Shown here one piece after another: positions 17,865 to 26,112 of a stretch of 53,690 nt of DNA. The number at the start of each line of letters is the position of its first letter. The first letter of the stretch is position 1. The stretch is from positions 1 to 53,690 of the forward strand of contig JAGXIQ010000160.1 in NCBI GenBank assembly GCA_024635625.1. The letters run 5' to 3'. The stretch comes from Loktanella sp. (GTDB taxonomy: Bacteria > Pseudomonadota > Alphaproteobacteria > Rhodobacterales > Rhodobacteraceae). Made by a program: the position numbers and the translations under genes. The notes under the pieces were generated by a model. That model did not search any database. It had not been told where the DNA came from and was given only the letters and a program-made list of their open reading frames with translations.

Positions 17865-19667
17865 ATGGACCTTATGATCAATTTGATCCCTGCCGAATGG
17901 GCGCCCTTTGTGGCGCTTGGGCTTCTTGTCGTGTTGCTGGCTGCCTTTATCTGGGAAGAGTACCCGCCAGAAGTGACGGCCGCAGGTGCTGCTGCGCTGT
18001 TCATCGTGCTGGGATTGGTGCCCGTTGATCAGGTGATGGGTGTATTCTCAAACTCTGCCCCGATCACCATTGGCGCGATGTTTGTGCTATCCGGAGCGCT
18101 GGTGCGGACCGGATTGCTAGAGGAGTTGTCGAATCGCATTGTGCAAGTGGCCGAAAGCCGCCCGCTTGTCGCGGGCGTGGCGTTCGTTGCGGCGACGATG
18201 ATCGGATCCGCGTTTGTGAACAATACGCCCGTCGTTCTGGTCCTGATCCCCGTCGTGATCCGTCTTGCACGATCCTTGGGTGTGGCAGAGACCCGACTTC
18301 TGATCCCGTTATCCTATGTTGCCATTCTGGGTGGCACTCTGACGCTGATCGGCACCTCGACAAACATTCTGATTTCCGGCGTTGCCACAGATCAAGGGCT
18401 AGAGCCCTTCGGCATATTCGAGATCGCCCCGGTCGGCCTGATTGCCATCGCAGCAGGTCTTGGTGCGCTTGCTGTCCTGGGCCCGCTTTTGCTGCCCGCG
18501 CGGCGCGGTGGCATGGACAACGCCGCCAAGCGTGATGCGGTCTACATGACGGAAATACGCGTGACAGAGGATTTTACCAATCGCGACAAACCCTTGTCAG
18601 AAGTCACGGCCTTTGCCCACGCCGGAGTACAGGTGACAGGCGTGCGGCAAAGCGGTGTGCTGCGCCGCGACGCATTGGACGACCATGTGCTAACGGCTGG
18701 TGACGAACTTGTGCTGCGGGCAACAATGTCAGAGCTTTTGACTCTGCACGACACGGTTGGTCTGGTCACTGGCTACCGACGCGGTGCGGCCCCTGCTGGC
18801 GCTGATGAAGGTGATCTGGTCATCGCCGAAGCTATGGTAACAGCCGGACGGCGTGGGGGCAGCCAAACCCTTGACCAGATGTCGATTGGTTACCGACATG
18901 GCATGCGCGTCTTGGGGGCGTATCGTCACGGCCACCAGATTGGCCCCGACCTGCGAACTGCCCGCCTGCGTGCGGCTGATTCCTTACTTTTGCAGGGCAC
19001 CCAAGGGGCCTTTGATCAGCTATCCTCTGCAGGTGACATGATGACTGTTACCTTATCTTCGGGTCGTGCTTACCGCCGTGGCCGCGCACCAATTGCACTG
19101 CTGGCGTTGCTGGCCGTAGTTGGCCTTGCAGCGCTTAACGTCGCCCCGATTGCGGTCCTTTCGCTTGTCTCGGTCGCGGCGATTCTGATTTTGCGCTGCA
19201 TTGACAGCGACGAGGCTTGGGGTGCTATCGACGCGCAAATCCTTGTGCTGATCTTCGCCATGCTGATCGTCGGTGTCGGATTGCAGGAAACTGGCGCGGT
19301 TCAGTTGATTGTTGATACGTTGGCCCCTGTGCTTGATGGTCTGCCGCCGATCCTGCTTTTGGCTGCCCTTTATGTCGTGACTTCAACATTGACAGAGATG
19401 GTCACGAATTCTGCCGTCGCAGTCATCCTGACCCCCATCGCTGTCGGGTTGGCGCAGCAGGCCGGAATTGATCCGCGTCCGTTGGTGGTCGGTGTGATGT
19501 TCGGTGCGTCGGCCAGTTTCGCCACACCAATCGGCTATCAGACCAATACGCTGGTCTATGGCGCGGGGGACTACCGTTTTAGTGACTTCCTGAAAATCGG
19601 CGTACCGATGAACCTGATCGTTGGCGCGGCCTCTGTTCTTGCTATCCCGCTATTCTTTCCGTTCTGA
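17865..19667 (+). CDS. SLC13-family permease with TrkA-C domains
   Basis: 600 residues. Two halves of about five or six membrane segments each belong to the divalent anion:Na+ symporter / CitT fold, with the paired signatures GSAFVNNTPVVLVLIPV, GTSTNILISG and, in the second half, TEMVTNSAVAVILTPI and TPIGYQTNTLVYGAG. Between the halves lie two cytoplasmic RCK_C (TrkA-C) domains, at about residues 220-310 and 320-400. This architecture is usual for bacterial anion (sulfate, dicarboxylate) permeases of unknown specificity. Start ATG 17865 has no clear ribosome site; ATG 17874 is an alternative. Translation is probably coupled to the preceding amidohydrolase gene. Confidence 0.85.
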   Translation: MDLMINLIPAEWAPFVALGLLVVLLAAFIWEEYPPEVTAAGAAALFIVLGLVPVDQVMGVFSNSAPITIGAMFVLSGALVRTGLLEELSNRIVQVAESRPLVAGVAFVAATMIGSAFVNNTPVVLVLIPVVIRLARSLGVAETRLLIPLSYVAILGGTLTLIGTSTNILISGVATDQGLEPFGIFEIAPVGLIAIAAGLGALAVLGPLLLPARRGGMDNAAKRDAVYMTEIRVTEDFTNRDKPLSEVTAFAHAGVQVTGVRQSGVLRRDALDDHVLTAGDELVLRATMSELLTLHDTVGLVTGYRRGAAPAGADEGDLVIAEAMVTAGRRGGSQTLDQMSIGYRHGMRVLGAYRHGHQIGPDLRTARLRAADSLLLQGTQGAFDQLSSAGDMMTVTLSSGRAYRRGRAPIALLALLAVVGLAALNVAPIAVLSLVSVAAILILRCIDSDEAWGAIDAQILVLIFAMLIVGVGLQETGAVQLIVDTLAPVLDGLPPILLLAALYVVTSTLTEMVTNSAVAVILTPIAVGLAQQAGIDPRPLVVGVMFGASASFATPIGYQTNTLVYGAGDYRFSDFLKIGVPMNLIVGAASVLAIPLFFPF

Positions 19668-19696
19668 CGGAATGTTTAGGGAAAGCTTTGTCGCCC

Positions 19697-20950
19697 CTAC
19701 CGCAGCGCACGACCTTTGATGATCGCTGCATCGCCAAACTTTTTGCGGATTGCGTCCGCGGCACGCTCTGCGCGGATGCGCTTGTCGGCATCCGGGTCAA
19801 GCAGGTCTGCGGTTAGATCGGCCTGACTCTCTGGTGTCAATTCAGACAGGCCGACCCCCAACAAGCGATACGTCGGATGCGGCCCGGCCGCATCAAACAG
19901 CGCCCGGGCCGTGCGATAAATCGTATCGGCGATCTGGGTCGGATGCCGGAGGGATTGGCGTCGCGTGATCAAGCCATGATCGCTGCGCTTGAGCTTGAGT
20001 GTCACAACCCGCCCTGCAATCGCCTTGGCTTTGGCCCGCGCGCTGACCTTTTCTGCCATCCGCCAGATATGACCGTCGAGAATTTCTTGATCGGCGGTAT
20101 CCTCGTGAAACGTCGTCTCGTTTGATAAGCCGCGCACAGGCGTATGCGCGCTGATCCGTCGCCCGTCTTGCCCGCGTGCCAATTGCCATAGCCGGTCGCC
20201 CATGCCGCCGAATCGATCTGCCAAATCGCGCCGATCCCAGCGCAGTAGGTCATCAAAGGTGCGGATGCCCGCAGCTGCCAGACTGTCCTGACCAACAGCG
20301 CCGATACCCCAGATCAGACGAACAGATTTTGGACGCAGGAACTCTGTCGTCTCGGCCTCGCCGATGAGCGAAAACCCTCGCGGTTTGTCGAGATCTGATG
20401 CGACCTTGGCCAGAAACTTGTTGTGGCTCAACCCGATGGATCCGGTCAGTCCCAACTCTTCCTTCATCCGCTTCACCAGCTTCGCCAACATCACAGCAGG
20501 TGGCGCGCCGTGCAGTCGCGCTGTCCCCGTCATGTCAAGGAACGCCTCATCTAGACTAAGCGGTTCGACGACAGGTGTAAGGTCATCCATTAGCTTGCGG
20601 ATCGCGCGCGAGGCCTCGACATAGGCGTCAAATCGCGGCTTCACGATTACGGCGTCGGGGCAAAGCTTTAGCGCCTGAAACATCGGCATTGCGGATTTCA
20701 CGCCTCGGATGCGGGCGACATAGCAGGCCGTAGATACAACGCCGCGATGGCCGCCGCCAATGATGACGGGCTTGTCGGCAAGCGCGGGGTTGTCGCGCTT
20801 TTCCACAGATGCGTAGAATGCATCGCAGTCCATGTGGGCGATGGTCAGCTCGAACAACTCCGGGTGGGACGTGACGCGCGGACTGCGACAGGCTGGGCAC
20901 CGGCGTGCGGTGTCGAACGTCGTCAGGCAATCGCGGCAAAGGCTGGGCAT
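19697..20950 (-). CDS. dinB: DNA polymerase IV with an N-terminal zinc-ribbon extension
   Basis: 417 residues. A Y-family translesion polymerase that copies damaged DNA with low fidelity. The catalytic palm begins with AHMDCDAFYASVEKRD near 39 and continues with YVARIRGVKSAMPMF and PLSLDEAFLDM (catalytic Asp/Glu, ~135). A helix-hairpin-helix thumb and little-finger domain follow to the end. The first ~38 residues carry C5-x2-C8 and C18-x2-C21, which form a likely zinc ribbon absent from E. coli DinB. The C-terminus ends GRALR with no obvious clamp-binding QLxLF motif. It is divergent from the Nudix gene with only 25 bases between the two starts. I see no SOS operator there. Confidence 0.92.
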   Translation of the reverse strand: MPSLCRDCLTTFDTARRCPACRSPRVTSHPELFELTIAHMDCDAFYASVEKRDNPALADKPVIIGGGHRGVVSTACYVARIRGVKSAMPMFQALKLCPDAVIVKPRFDAYVEASRAIRKLMDDLTPVVEPLSLDEAFLDMTGTARLHGAPPAVMLAKLVKRMKEELGLTGSIGLSHNKFLAKVASDLDKPRGFSLIGEAETTEFLRPKSVRLIWGIGAVGQDSLAAAGIRTFDDLLRWDRRDLADRFGGMGDRLWQLARGQDGRRISAHTPVRGLSNETTFHEDTADQEILDGHIWRMAEKVSARAKAKAIAGRVVTLKLKRSDHGLITRRQSLRHPTQIADTIYRTARALFDAAGPHPTYRLLGVGLSELTPESQADLTADLLDPDADKRIRAERAADAIRKKFGDAAIIKGRALR

Positions 20951-20975
20951 GGGAACACAATAAGGAGTGGAGGGC

Positions 20976-21440
20976 GTGGCGACAACGGCGGATCACGAAG
21001 AATTCGACGGTGCCAAAGTCGCGCTTTTCGTTGGCGACCGCCTTTTGATCATACGCCGCGACGATCGACCCGACATTCCCTACCCTGACTATTGGGATTT
21101 TCCGGGCGGCGGCCGCGAGGGATTAGAGACGCCGTTTGAAACGGTAGCCCGCGAAACCGCAGAGGAAGTGGGGTTGGTTCTGAGTTTAAAGGCGGTGATC
21201 TGGAAAAGAGCTTTCACGCGTTCTTCTGGTGCGGCGCGGGTCTGGTTCTTTGTGGCGCAGTTACCCACTGCAGCGGCAACGCAGATCGTATTCGGCAATG
21301 AAGGGCAGGGCTGGCAACTGGCTTCTGCCAAAGAGGTCCTCACCCTGCCGAAGGTGGTTGGTGGACTGCAGCAGCGACTGGCATTGTGGTTGGCAGAAGA
21401 TGCCGCATGCGACCCCGCACCTGCTGTGCGGTCAGATTAA
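20976..21440 (+). CDS. Nudix hydrolase
   Basis: 154 residues from a GTG start (TAAGGAG lies 9 bases upstream; a GTG at 20967 is too close to it). It hydrolyses a nucleoside-diphosphate-linked compound with a divalent metal. The Nudix box is complete: G-x5-E-x7-R-E-x2-E-E-x-G around residues 45-67, read as GGREGLE, RETAEEVGL. An Arg- and Asp-rich strand (IIRRDDRPDIPYPDYWDFPG) precedes it. Its head-to-head position with dinB hints at a nucleotide-pool or DNA-damage role (MutT-like), but the substrate cannot be assigned. Confidence 0.85.
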   Translation: MATTADHEEFDGAKVALFVGDRLLIIRRDDRPDIPYPDYWDFPGGGREGLETPFETVARETAEEVGLVLSLKAVIWKRAFTRSSGAARVWFFVAQLPTAAATQIVFGNEGQGWQLASAKEVLTLPKVVGGLQQRLALWLAEDAACDPAPAVRSD

Positions 21441-21571
21441 CGCGGCTGGGCCCCTTCGCGTCTGCCGCACCCGGCGATTGTTGCGGGTGGTCTGCCACGT
21501 TGTAAGCCGATTGGGGCTGGCGGTGCAGGCAGTGTAGCGGCTAAACCTCTGGCGCAAGTAAGGGATCTGCC

Positions 21572-23578
21572 ATGGGTTATCTTCTGGGCGTCGACACCGG
21601 CGGTACCTATACGGACGCCGCCGTATTGGACGGCGCGGCAACGGTAGTGCTGGCAAAAGCCAAAGCCCTGACAAGCCGGCCGGACCTTGCTGTCGGTGTC
21701 GCTGGCGCCATCGACGCCGCCATCGCCGCCGCTGGTATCGCTGCGGCCGAGGTCGAAATGGTCTCACTCTCTACCACGTTGGCTACGAATGCGCTGGTCG
21801 AAGGGCAAGGCGGGCGTGTCGCACTGATTTTCGTAGGATTTGATGCTGGAGAGTTAGCACGCGCTGGGTTGGAGGAGGCGTTACGCGGCGATCCAGTCAT
21901 CGCAGTCGCTGGTGGGCACGCACATGCGGGCACAGAAGTGATGTCGCTGGACATCGACGCCTTGCGCAGCGCGTTGGCGGATCTTGCCGATGTGACAGGT
22001 TTTGCCGTCGCTGCCCGCTTTGCCACCCGCAATCCGGCACATGAATTAGCCGCGGCAGCACTCATCCGCGACCTGACGGGCAAGCCCGTCACCTGCTCTC
22101 ACGAACTTTCTGCCGCGCTTGGCGGTCCTAAGCGTGCGCTGACGGCGGTGCTGAATGCCCGCTTGATCGGCATGATTGCAGGTCTGATTTCGGCGGTAGA
22201 AGCGCATTTGGCGCAGATTGGTGTGACGGCCCGCCTGATGGTCGTGCGAGGTGACGGCGCGCTGATCCCTGCCGCCATGGCCCGTACCCGCCCGATAGAG
22301 ACGATTTTGTCTGGCCCTGCGGCGTCTGTTGCCGGGGCCGCGTGGTTAACCGATGTGCCAGACGCGCTGATTTCCGACATTGGTGGGACGACGACTGATA
22401 TTTGCCAACTTATGGATGGGCGCCCCCGGATCGATCCGCAGGGCGCAATGGTCGGTGGCTTGCGCACCATGGTTGAGGCAGTAGCGATGCGCACATGGGG
22501 TCTTGGTGGCGATAGTGCCGTCACAGTAACCGAGGGGTTGATTGGCGGATTGCGCCTTGGCCCCCGGCGCGTCATGCCGATTGCCTTGTTGGCGCAGACC
22601 TACCCGGACCTCGTACATGGCGCCTTAGATGTGGCCCTTGCACAAAATGGCCCACCGATGGATGGTGCCGCGTTCGTCGTCCCTCTGTGGCGCGATGTAC
22701 CGCCCGGATTGGATAAACGAGAGGCCACCGTCGCATCCCGGCTGGCCCAAGGTGCCGCTCGTATGGGTGATGTGGTAACGACTCGGATGGAACATCCTGC
22801 CCTGATGCGGCTGGTCACGCGGGGGCTTGCGATGATCGCGGGGGTCACGCCTTCTGATGCTGCCCACGTTCTGGGTCTGACGGACCAATGGGACGCTGCC
22901 GCATCGGAAAAGGCCCTGACTCTCTTTGCCCGCAAGCGACGCGGCGATGGCCAGCGTATCGCACCCGACGCCGCAAGCATTGCCCGCATGATCATCGATC
23001 AGGTTACTTCTCAAACCGCCGACTGCCTTTTGCAGGCTGCGTTTGCTGACGACAGTCGCGACTGGGGTGATGTGACGCCGGAGCTGCTTGCAGCACACCC
23101 CCTGACCATGGCCGGGCTTGACGGCCACAGCGGTTTGATTGCCACGCGCCTGTCGCTTGGCGTGCCGGTCATCGGACTTGGTGCATCGGCTGGCAGTTAT
23201 TATGGCGCCGTTGGCGATCGACTTGGTACGCGCATGATTGTGCCAGAACATGCCGACGTCGCCAATGCCATCGGTGCCGTCGTGGGGCAGGTCGTTATGC
23301 AGGCCAGCGGCAGTGTTACAGCACCGGCCCCTGGCCGCGTGGTTGCTCATCTAGAGGATGGGCCGCAAACCTTTACGGACCCGGACGCCGCCCTCGCGGT
23401 ACTCGAAACGGCCCTGACAGGCACGGCCACTGCCCGTGCCCACGCCGCAGGTGTTCCCGACCCGCAGATCACTGTCACCCGCGACATAAATCGCGCAACG
23501 GTCGAAGGGCAGGACATGTTCTTTGGTGCGGAAATTCGCGTGACCGCACGTGGCCGTCCCCGGATTGCTGCCAACTGA
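21572..23578 (+). CDS. Hydantoinase/oxoprolinase family protein (HyuA-like), alone
   Basis: 668 residues, typical for the ATP-dependent HyuA / acetone-carboxylase-beta-like family. The N-terminal sugar-kinase-like phosphate loop is GVDTGGTYTDAAVLD, followed by SLSTTLATNALVEGQGG near 70. The second nucleotide-binding region reads ILSGPAASVAGAAWL and SDIGGTTTDICQL near 245-275, and GLGGDSAV near 310. The family usually works with a HyuB partner (~550 residues) encoded next door. No such gene is here on either side. The specific substrate (hydantoin, 5-oxoproline, N-methyl compound or other) is unknown. Confidence 0.83.
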   Translation: MGYLLGVDTGGTYTDAAVLDGAATVVLAKAKALTSRPDLAVGVAGAIDAAIAAAGIAAAEVEMVSLSTTLATNALVEGQGGRVALIFVGFDAGELARAGLEEALRGDPVIAVAGGHAHAGTEVMSLDIDALRSALADLADVTGFAVAARFATRNPAHELAAAALIRDLTGKPVTCSHELSAALGGPKRALTAVLNARLIGMIAGLISAVEAHLAQIGVTARLMVVRGDGALIPAAMARTRPIETILSGPAASVAGAAWLTDVPDALISDIGGTTTDICQLMDGRPRIDPQGAMVGGLRTMVEAVAMRTWGLGGDSAVTVTEGLIGGLRLGPRRVMPIALLAQTYPDLVHGALDVALAQNGPPMDGAAFVVPLWRDVPPGLDKREATVASRLAQGAARMGDVVTTRMEHPALMRLVTRGLAMIAGVTPSDAAHVLGLTDQWDAAASEKALTLFARKRRGDGQRIAPDAASIARMIIDQVTSQTADCLLQAAFADDSRDWGDVTPELLAAHPLTMAGLDGHSGLIATRLSLGVPVIGLGASAGSYYGAVGDRLGTRMIVPEHADVANAIGAVVGQVVMQASGSVTAPAPGRVVAHLEDGPQTFTDPDAALAVLETALTGTATARAHAAGVPDPQITVTRDINRATVEGQDMFFGAEIRVTARGRPRIAAN

Positions 23579-23695
23579 TCGGGTCGACGCTCTCTTATTT
23601 GGTCAAACATGCCTTGGTGAAAGGCGGGGGCTGGCACCACTGCATCCTCTCCGCTTAGGGTGACGTCGCTGGTTACATTACCCGAAGGATTCACC

Positions 23696-24043
23696 ATGAT
23701 TGCAGTCATTTTCGAGGTTACGCCAAAAGATGGCATGACTGACGACTACTTGACCATGGCCGCGAAAATGCGCCCGCTGGTCGAGGCCATCGACGGCTTT
23801 ATCTCGGTCGAGCGGTTTCAGTCTCTGACCACACCGGGCAAGCTCCTATCGGTCTCGTTCTTCCGAGATGAGGCGGCATTGACGGAATGGCGTGCCCTGA
23901 CAGCCCATCGTGGCGCACAGCGCGCGGGTCGGGAAGAGATGTTTGCCGACTATCGTCTGCGGGTCTGCGGCGTGATCCGCGACTACGGCATGAACGAGCG
24001 TGATGAGGCCCCAGCTGATAGCCGCGCCCTGCACGGCGCTTAA
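23696..24043 (+). CDS. Antibiotic biosynthesis monooxygenase (ABM) domain protein
   Basis: 115 residues. A single ferredoxin-like ABM fold: IAVIFEVTPKDGMTDDYL at the start, IDGFISVERFQSL in the middle and LLSVSFFRDEAALTEWRAL with the conserved Trp. Such proteins form dimers and range from quinol oxidases to haem-degrading or purely stress-related enzymes. ATG 23696 has AAGGA upstream; the open frame extends 12 codons further without a site. The gene follows the HyuA-like gene by 117 bases. Function cannot be narrowed. Confidence 0.75.
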   Translation: MIAVIFEVTPKDGMTDDYLTMAAKMRPLVEAIDGFISVERFQSLTTPGKLLSVSFFRDEAALTEWRALTAHRGAQRAGREEMFADYRLRVCGVIRDYGMNERDEAPADSRALHGA

Positions 24044-24138
24044 AGTATATCCTACAATCGCCTCACGTTGTTGTCAGACGGATTGCGCAAACGGGGTCCC
24101 TGCGTCAGAACGAAGCGACCCGCAGGATTGCCGCCCCT

Positions 24139-24741
24139 ATGCTCGACCGCTCCGCCCGCCGCCTGATCGACCCAGCCCTGAACCGGATGGGCCGTGCTAT
24201 GGCGACACGTGGTTGGACAGCAAATCGCGTGACACTTTTGGGACTGTTCACAGGCCTGATTGCGGCGGTAATTATCGCAATTGGCGCGCCATTGTTGGCA
24301 CTGATCCCGCTGCTAGCCAGTCGTTTAGCTGATGGTCTTGACGGTGCAGTCGCTCGTGCGACTGTCAAAACCGACTTTGGCGGATACCTCGATATTGCAT
24401 GCGATTTTGCGTTTTACGGGGCAATACCGCTCGCTTTTGTGTTCTATGATCCGGCGAACGGCCTCGTGGCTGCGTTCCTTCTGGCTTCGTTCTACTTCAA
24501 CGGCACCAGTTTTCTTGGTTACGCGATCCTTGCGGAAAAGCGTGGTATTACCACGCAGGCCCAAGGTATCAAATCGCTCTACTATTCTAACGGCCTGCTA
24601 GAGGGGACTGAGACCGTCGTGTTCTTTGTCCTGCTGTGTCTGTTTCCAGCCGCTTTCGCTCCCCTTTCTTGGGTTTTTGGCGGGTTATGTTACCTGACCG
24701 CCACTTTACGGATCTATGGCGCGTCCAAGTTGTTCACCTGA
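24139..24741 (+). CDS. ynjF: CDP-alcohol phosphatidyltransferase (YnjF-like)
   Basis: 200 residues, integral membrane with about six segments. The family joins a lipid from CDP-diacylglycerol (or a similar CDP-alcohol) to a second alcohol. The diagnostic motif is intact: DG-x2-AR...G-x3-D-x3-D, seen as DGLDGAVARA, then GGYLDIACD around residues 65-87. It stops 11 bases before a binding-protein gene of the YnjB type. In E. coli the transporter genes ynjBCD sit beside ynjF, which encodes a homologue of this enzyme. The head-group alcohol is unknown. Confidence 0.8.
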   Translation: MLDRSARRLIDPALNRMGRAMATRGWTANRVTLLGLFTGLIAAVIIAIGAPLLALIPLLASRLADGLDGAVARATVKTDFGGYLDIACDFAFYGAIPLAFVFYDPANGLVAAFLLASFYFNGTSFLGYAILAEKRGITTQAQGIKSLYYSNGLLEGTETVVFFVLLCLFPAAFAPLSWVFGGLCYLTATLRIYGASKLFT

Positions 24742-24752
24742 AAGGACTGTTC

Positions 24753-25952
24753 ATGAAATCGTTGGCACTTATCGCCGCTCTTGCACTGCCCTTGGCCGCG
24801 CAAGCACAGACTAACCCCGCTGATTGGGATGCGGTCGCCGCTGCTGCCAAGGGGCAGACCGTTTACTGGAACGCTTGGGGCGGATCCACGACGACCAACG
24901 ATTTCATCGCTTGGATCGGTAATAAGGTGCAGGATGAATACGGCGTCACACTGGAACACGTCAAACTGACTGACACCGCCGACGCCGTGACCCGCGTGCT
25001 GGCTGAAAAACAAGCTGGGACTGATACTGACGGCGCTATCGATATGATTTGGATTAACGGCGCGAACTTCGCCGCGATGAAGGACGCTGGGCTGCTGTAC
25101 GGCCCCTTCGCTGAACAACTGCCGAACTGGCAGTATGTCGATGTCACCGGAAAGACGGTCCAGACTGACTTTACTGTGCCTGTCGAAGGCTACGAATCCC
25201 CTTGGGCGATGGCGCAAGTCGTCTTTATCTACGATACAGCAGATATCGCGGAACCGCTCAGCTCTATGCAGGCGATCCTTGATTGGTCTACGGCGCACCC
25301 GGGCCGCTTTACCTATCCACAGCCGCCCGATTTTCTTGGCACCACGTTCCTGAAGCAGGTGCTGGTTGATACTCTGGACGATCCGTCGGTCTTGCAACAG
25401 CCCGCGACAGACGAAAACTACGCGACGGTCACGACCCCGCTTTGGGACTACCTTGATAAGTTGACGCCGACCCTGTGGCGTGAAGGCCGCGCCTATCCCG
25501 CAACCGGAACTGCGATGTTTCCGCTGATCGCCGATGGGGAAATCGACTTGTCGACTTCCTTCAGCCCCGGTGCGGCGACGGCAGCCATTGCCAACAACGA
25601 ACTTCCCGACACTGTGCGGACCTTTGTGCTGGACAAGGGCACCATCGGCAACGCGAGCTTTGTGGCTATCCCCTATAACTCTGGCTCTGCCGAAGGCGCG
25701 ATGGTCGTGGCCAACGCATTGCTGTCACCCGAGGCGCAGGCCCGCGCGCAAGACCCAGAGATCCTTGGTTACGGGACTGTCCTCGACATGAACAAGCTGG
25801 ACGATACGCAGCGCGGTCTGTTTGATGCACTGGACCTTGGCATCGCGACACTGTCGCCCGCGGACCTCGGGACAGTGCAGGCTGAACCGCACCCAAGCTG
25901 GATGACACGCATCGCTGACGATTGGGCAACCCGCTACGGCGTGGCTCAATAA
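24753..25952 (+). CDS. ynjB: ABC transporter periplasmic binding protein (YnjB-like)
   Basis: 399 residues. A signal peptide ends at QAQ-TN (residue ~19). The mature part is a thiamine/iron/polyamine-type binding fold: VYWNAWGGSTTTNDFIAWI at the start, IDMIWINGANF, YESPWAMAQVVFIYD, then the YnjB-like TYPQPPDFLGTTFLKQ and a conserved LWREGRAYPATG region. AAAGGA precedes ATG 24753; the frame is open further upstream, inside ynjF. It is the receptor for the permease and ATPase encoded next. The substrate is not established for the family. Confidence 0.82.
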   Translation: MKSLALIAALALPLAAQAQTNPADWDAVAAAAKGQTVYWNAWGGSTTTNDFIAWIGNKVQDEYGVTLEHVKLTDTADAVTRVLAEKQAGTDTDGAIDMIWINGANFAAMKDAGLLYGPFAEQLPNWQYVDVTGKTVQTDFTVPVEGYESPWAMAQVVFIYDTADIAEPLSSMQAILDWSTAHPGRFTYPQPPDFLGTTFLKQVLVDTLDDPSVLQQPATDENYATVTTPLWDYLDKLTPTLWREGRAYPATGTAMFPLIADGEIDLSTSFSPGAATAAIANNELPDTVRTFVLDKGTIGNASFVAIPYNSGSAEGAMVVANALLSPEAQARAQDPEILGYGTVLDMNKLDDTQRGLFDALDLGIATLSPADLGTVQAEPHPSWMTRIADDWATRYGVAQ

Positions 25953-25986
25953 GCTTGTCGCATGCGCCGGAACAAGACGCCCCTCT

Positions 25987-26012
25987 GCGCCCTTCCTTTC
26001 GGGGAAGGGCGC
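25987..26012 (+). terminator. Hairpin between ynjB and ynjC
   Basis: A perfect 10-bp stem (25987-25996 with 26003-26012, six-base loop) 34 bases after ynjB, followed by CTTTG. It probably causes partial termination or 3'-end protection, so the binding protein is made in excess of the membrane parts. Confidence 0.6.
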
Positions 26013-26112
26013 CTTTGCGTCGTCTCGATCCGAGTGACTACAACGCGTCTTGGTGCGGCATGCGCGCTTTGACTTCCACAGGTTGCTTGCCAGTGCACTC
26101 CCTCTGCTGCGC

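Noticed and set aside
20951..20975. SOS-type operator between dinB and the Nudix gene
   Set aside because: No GTTC-N7-GTTC or LexA-like palindrome fits in the 25 bases.
22625..23350. 241-codon minus-strand frame opposite the HyuA-like gene
   Set aside because: No ribosome site or known sequence, and the plus-strand protein is clearly conserved.
24714..25397. 227-codon minus-strand frame opposite ynjB
   Set aside because: A GC-codon shadow; the plus strand encodes a signal peptide and a conserved binding fold.
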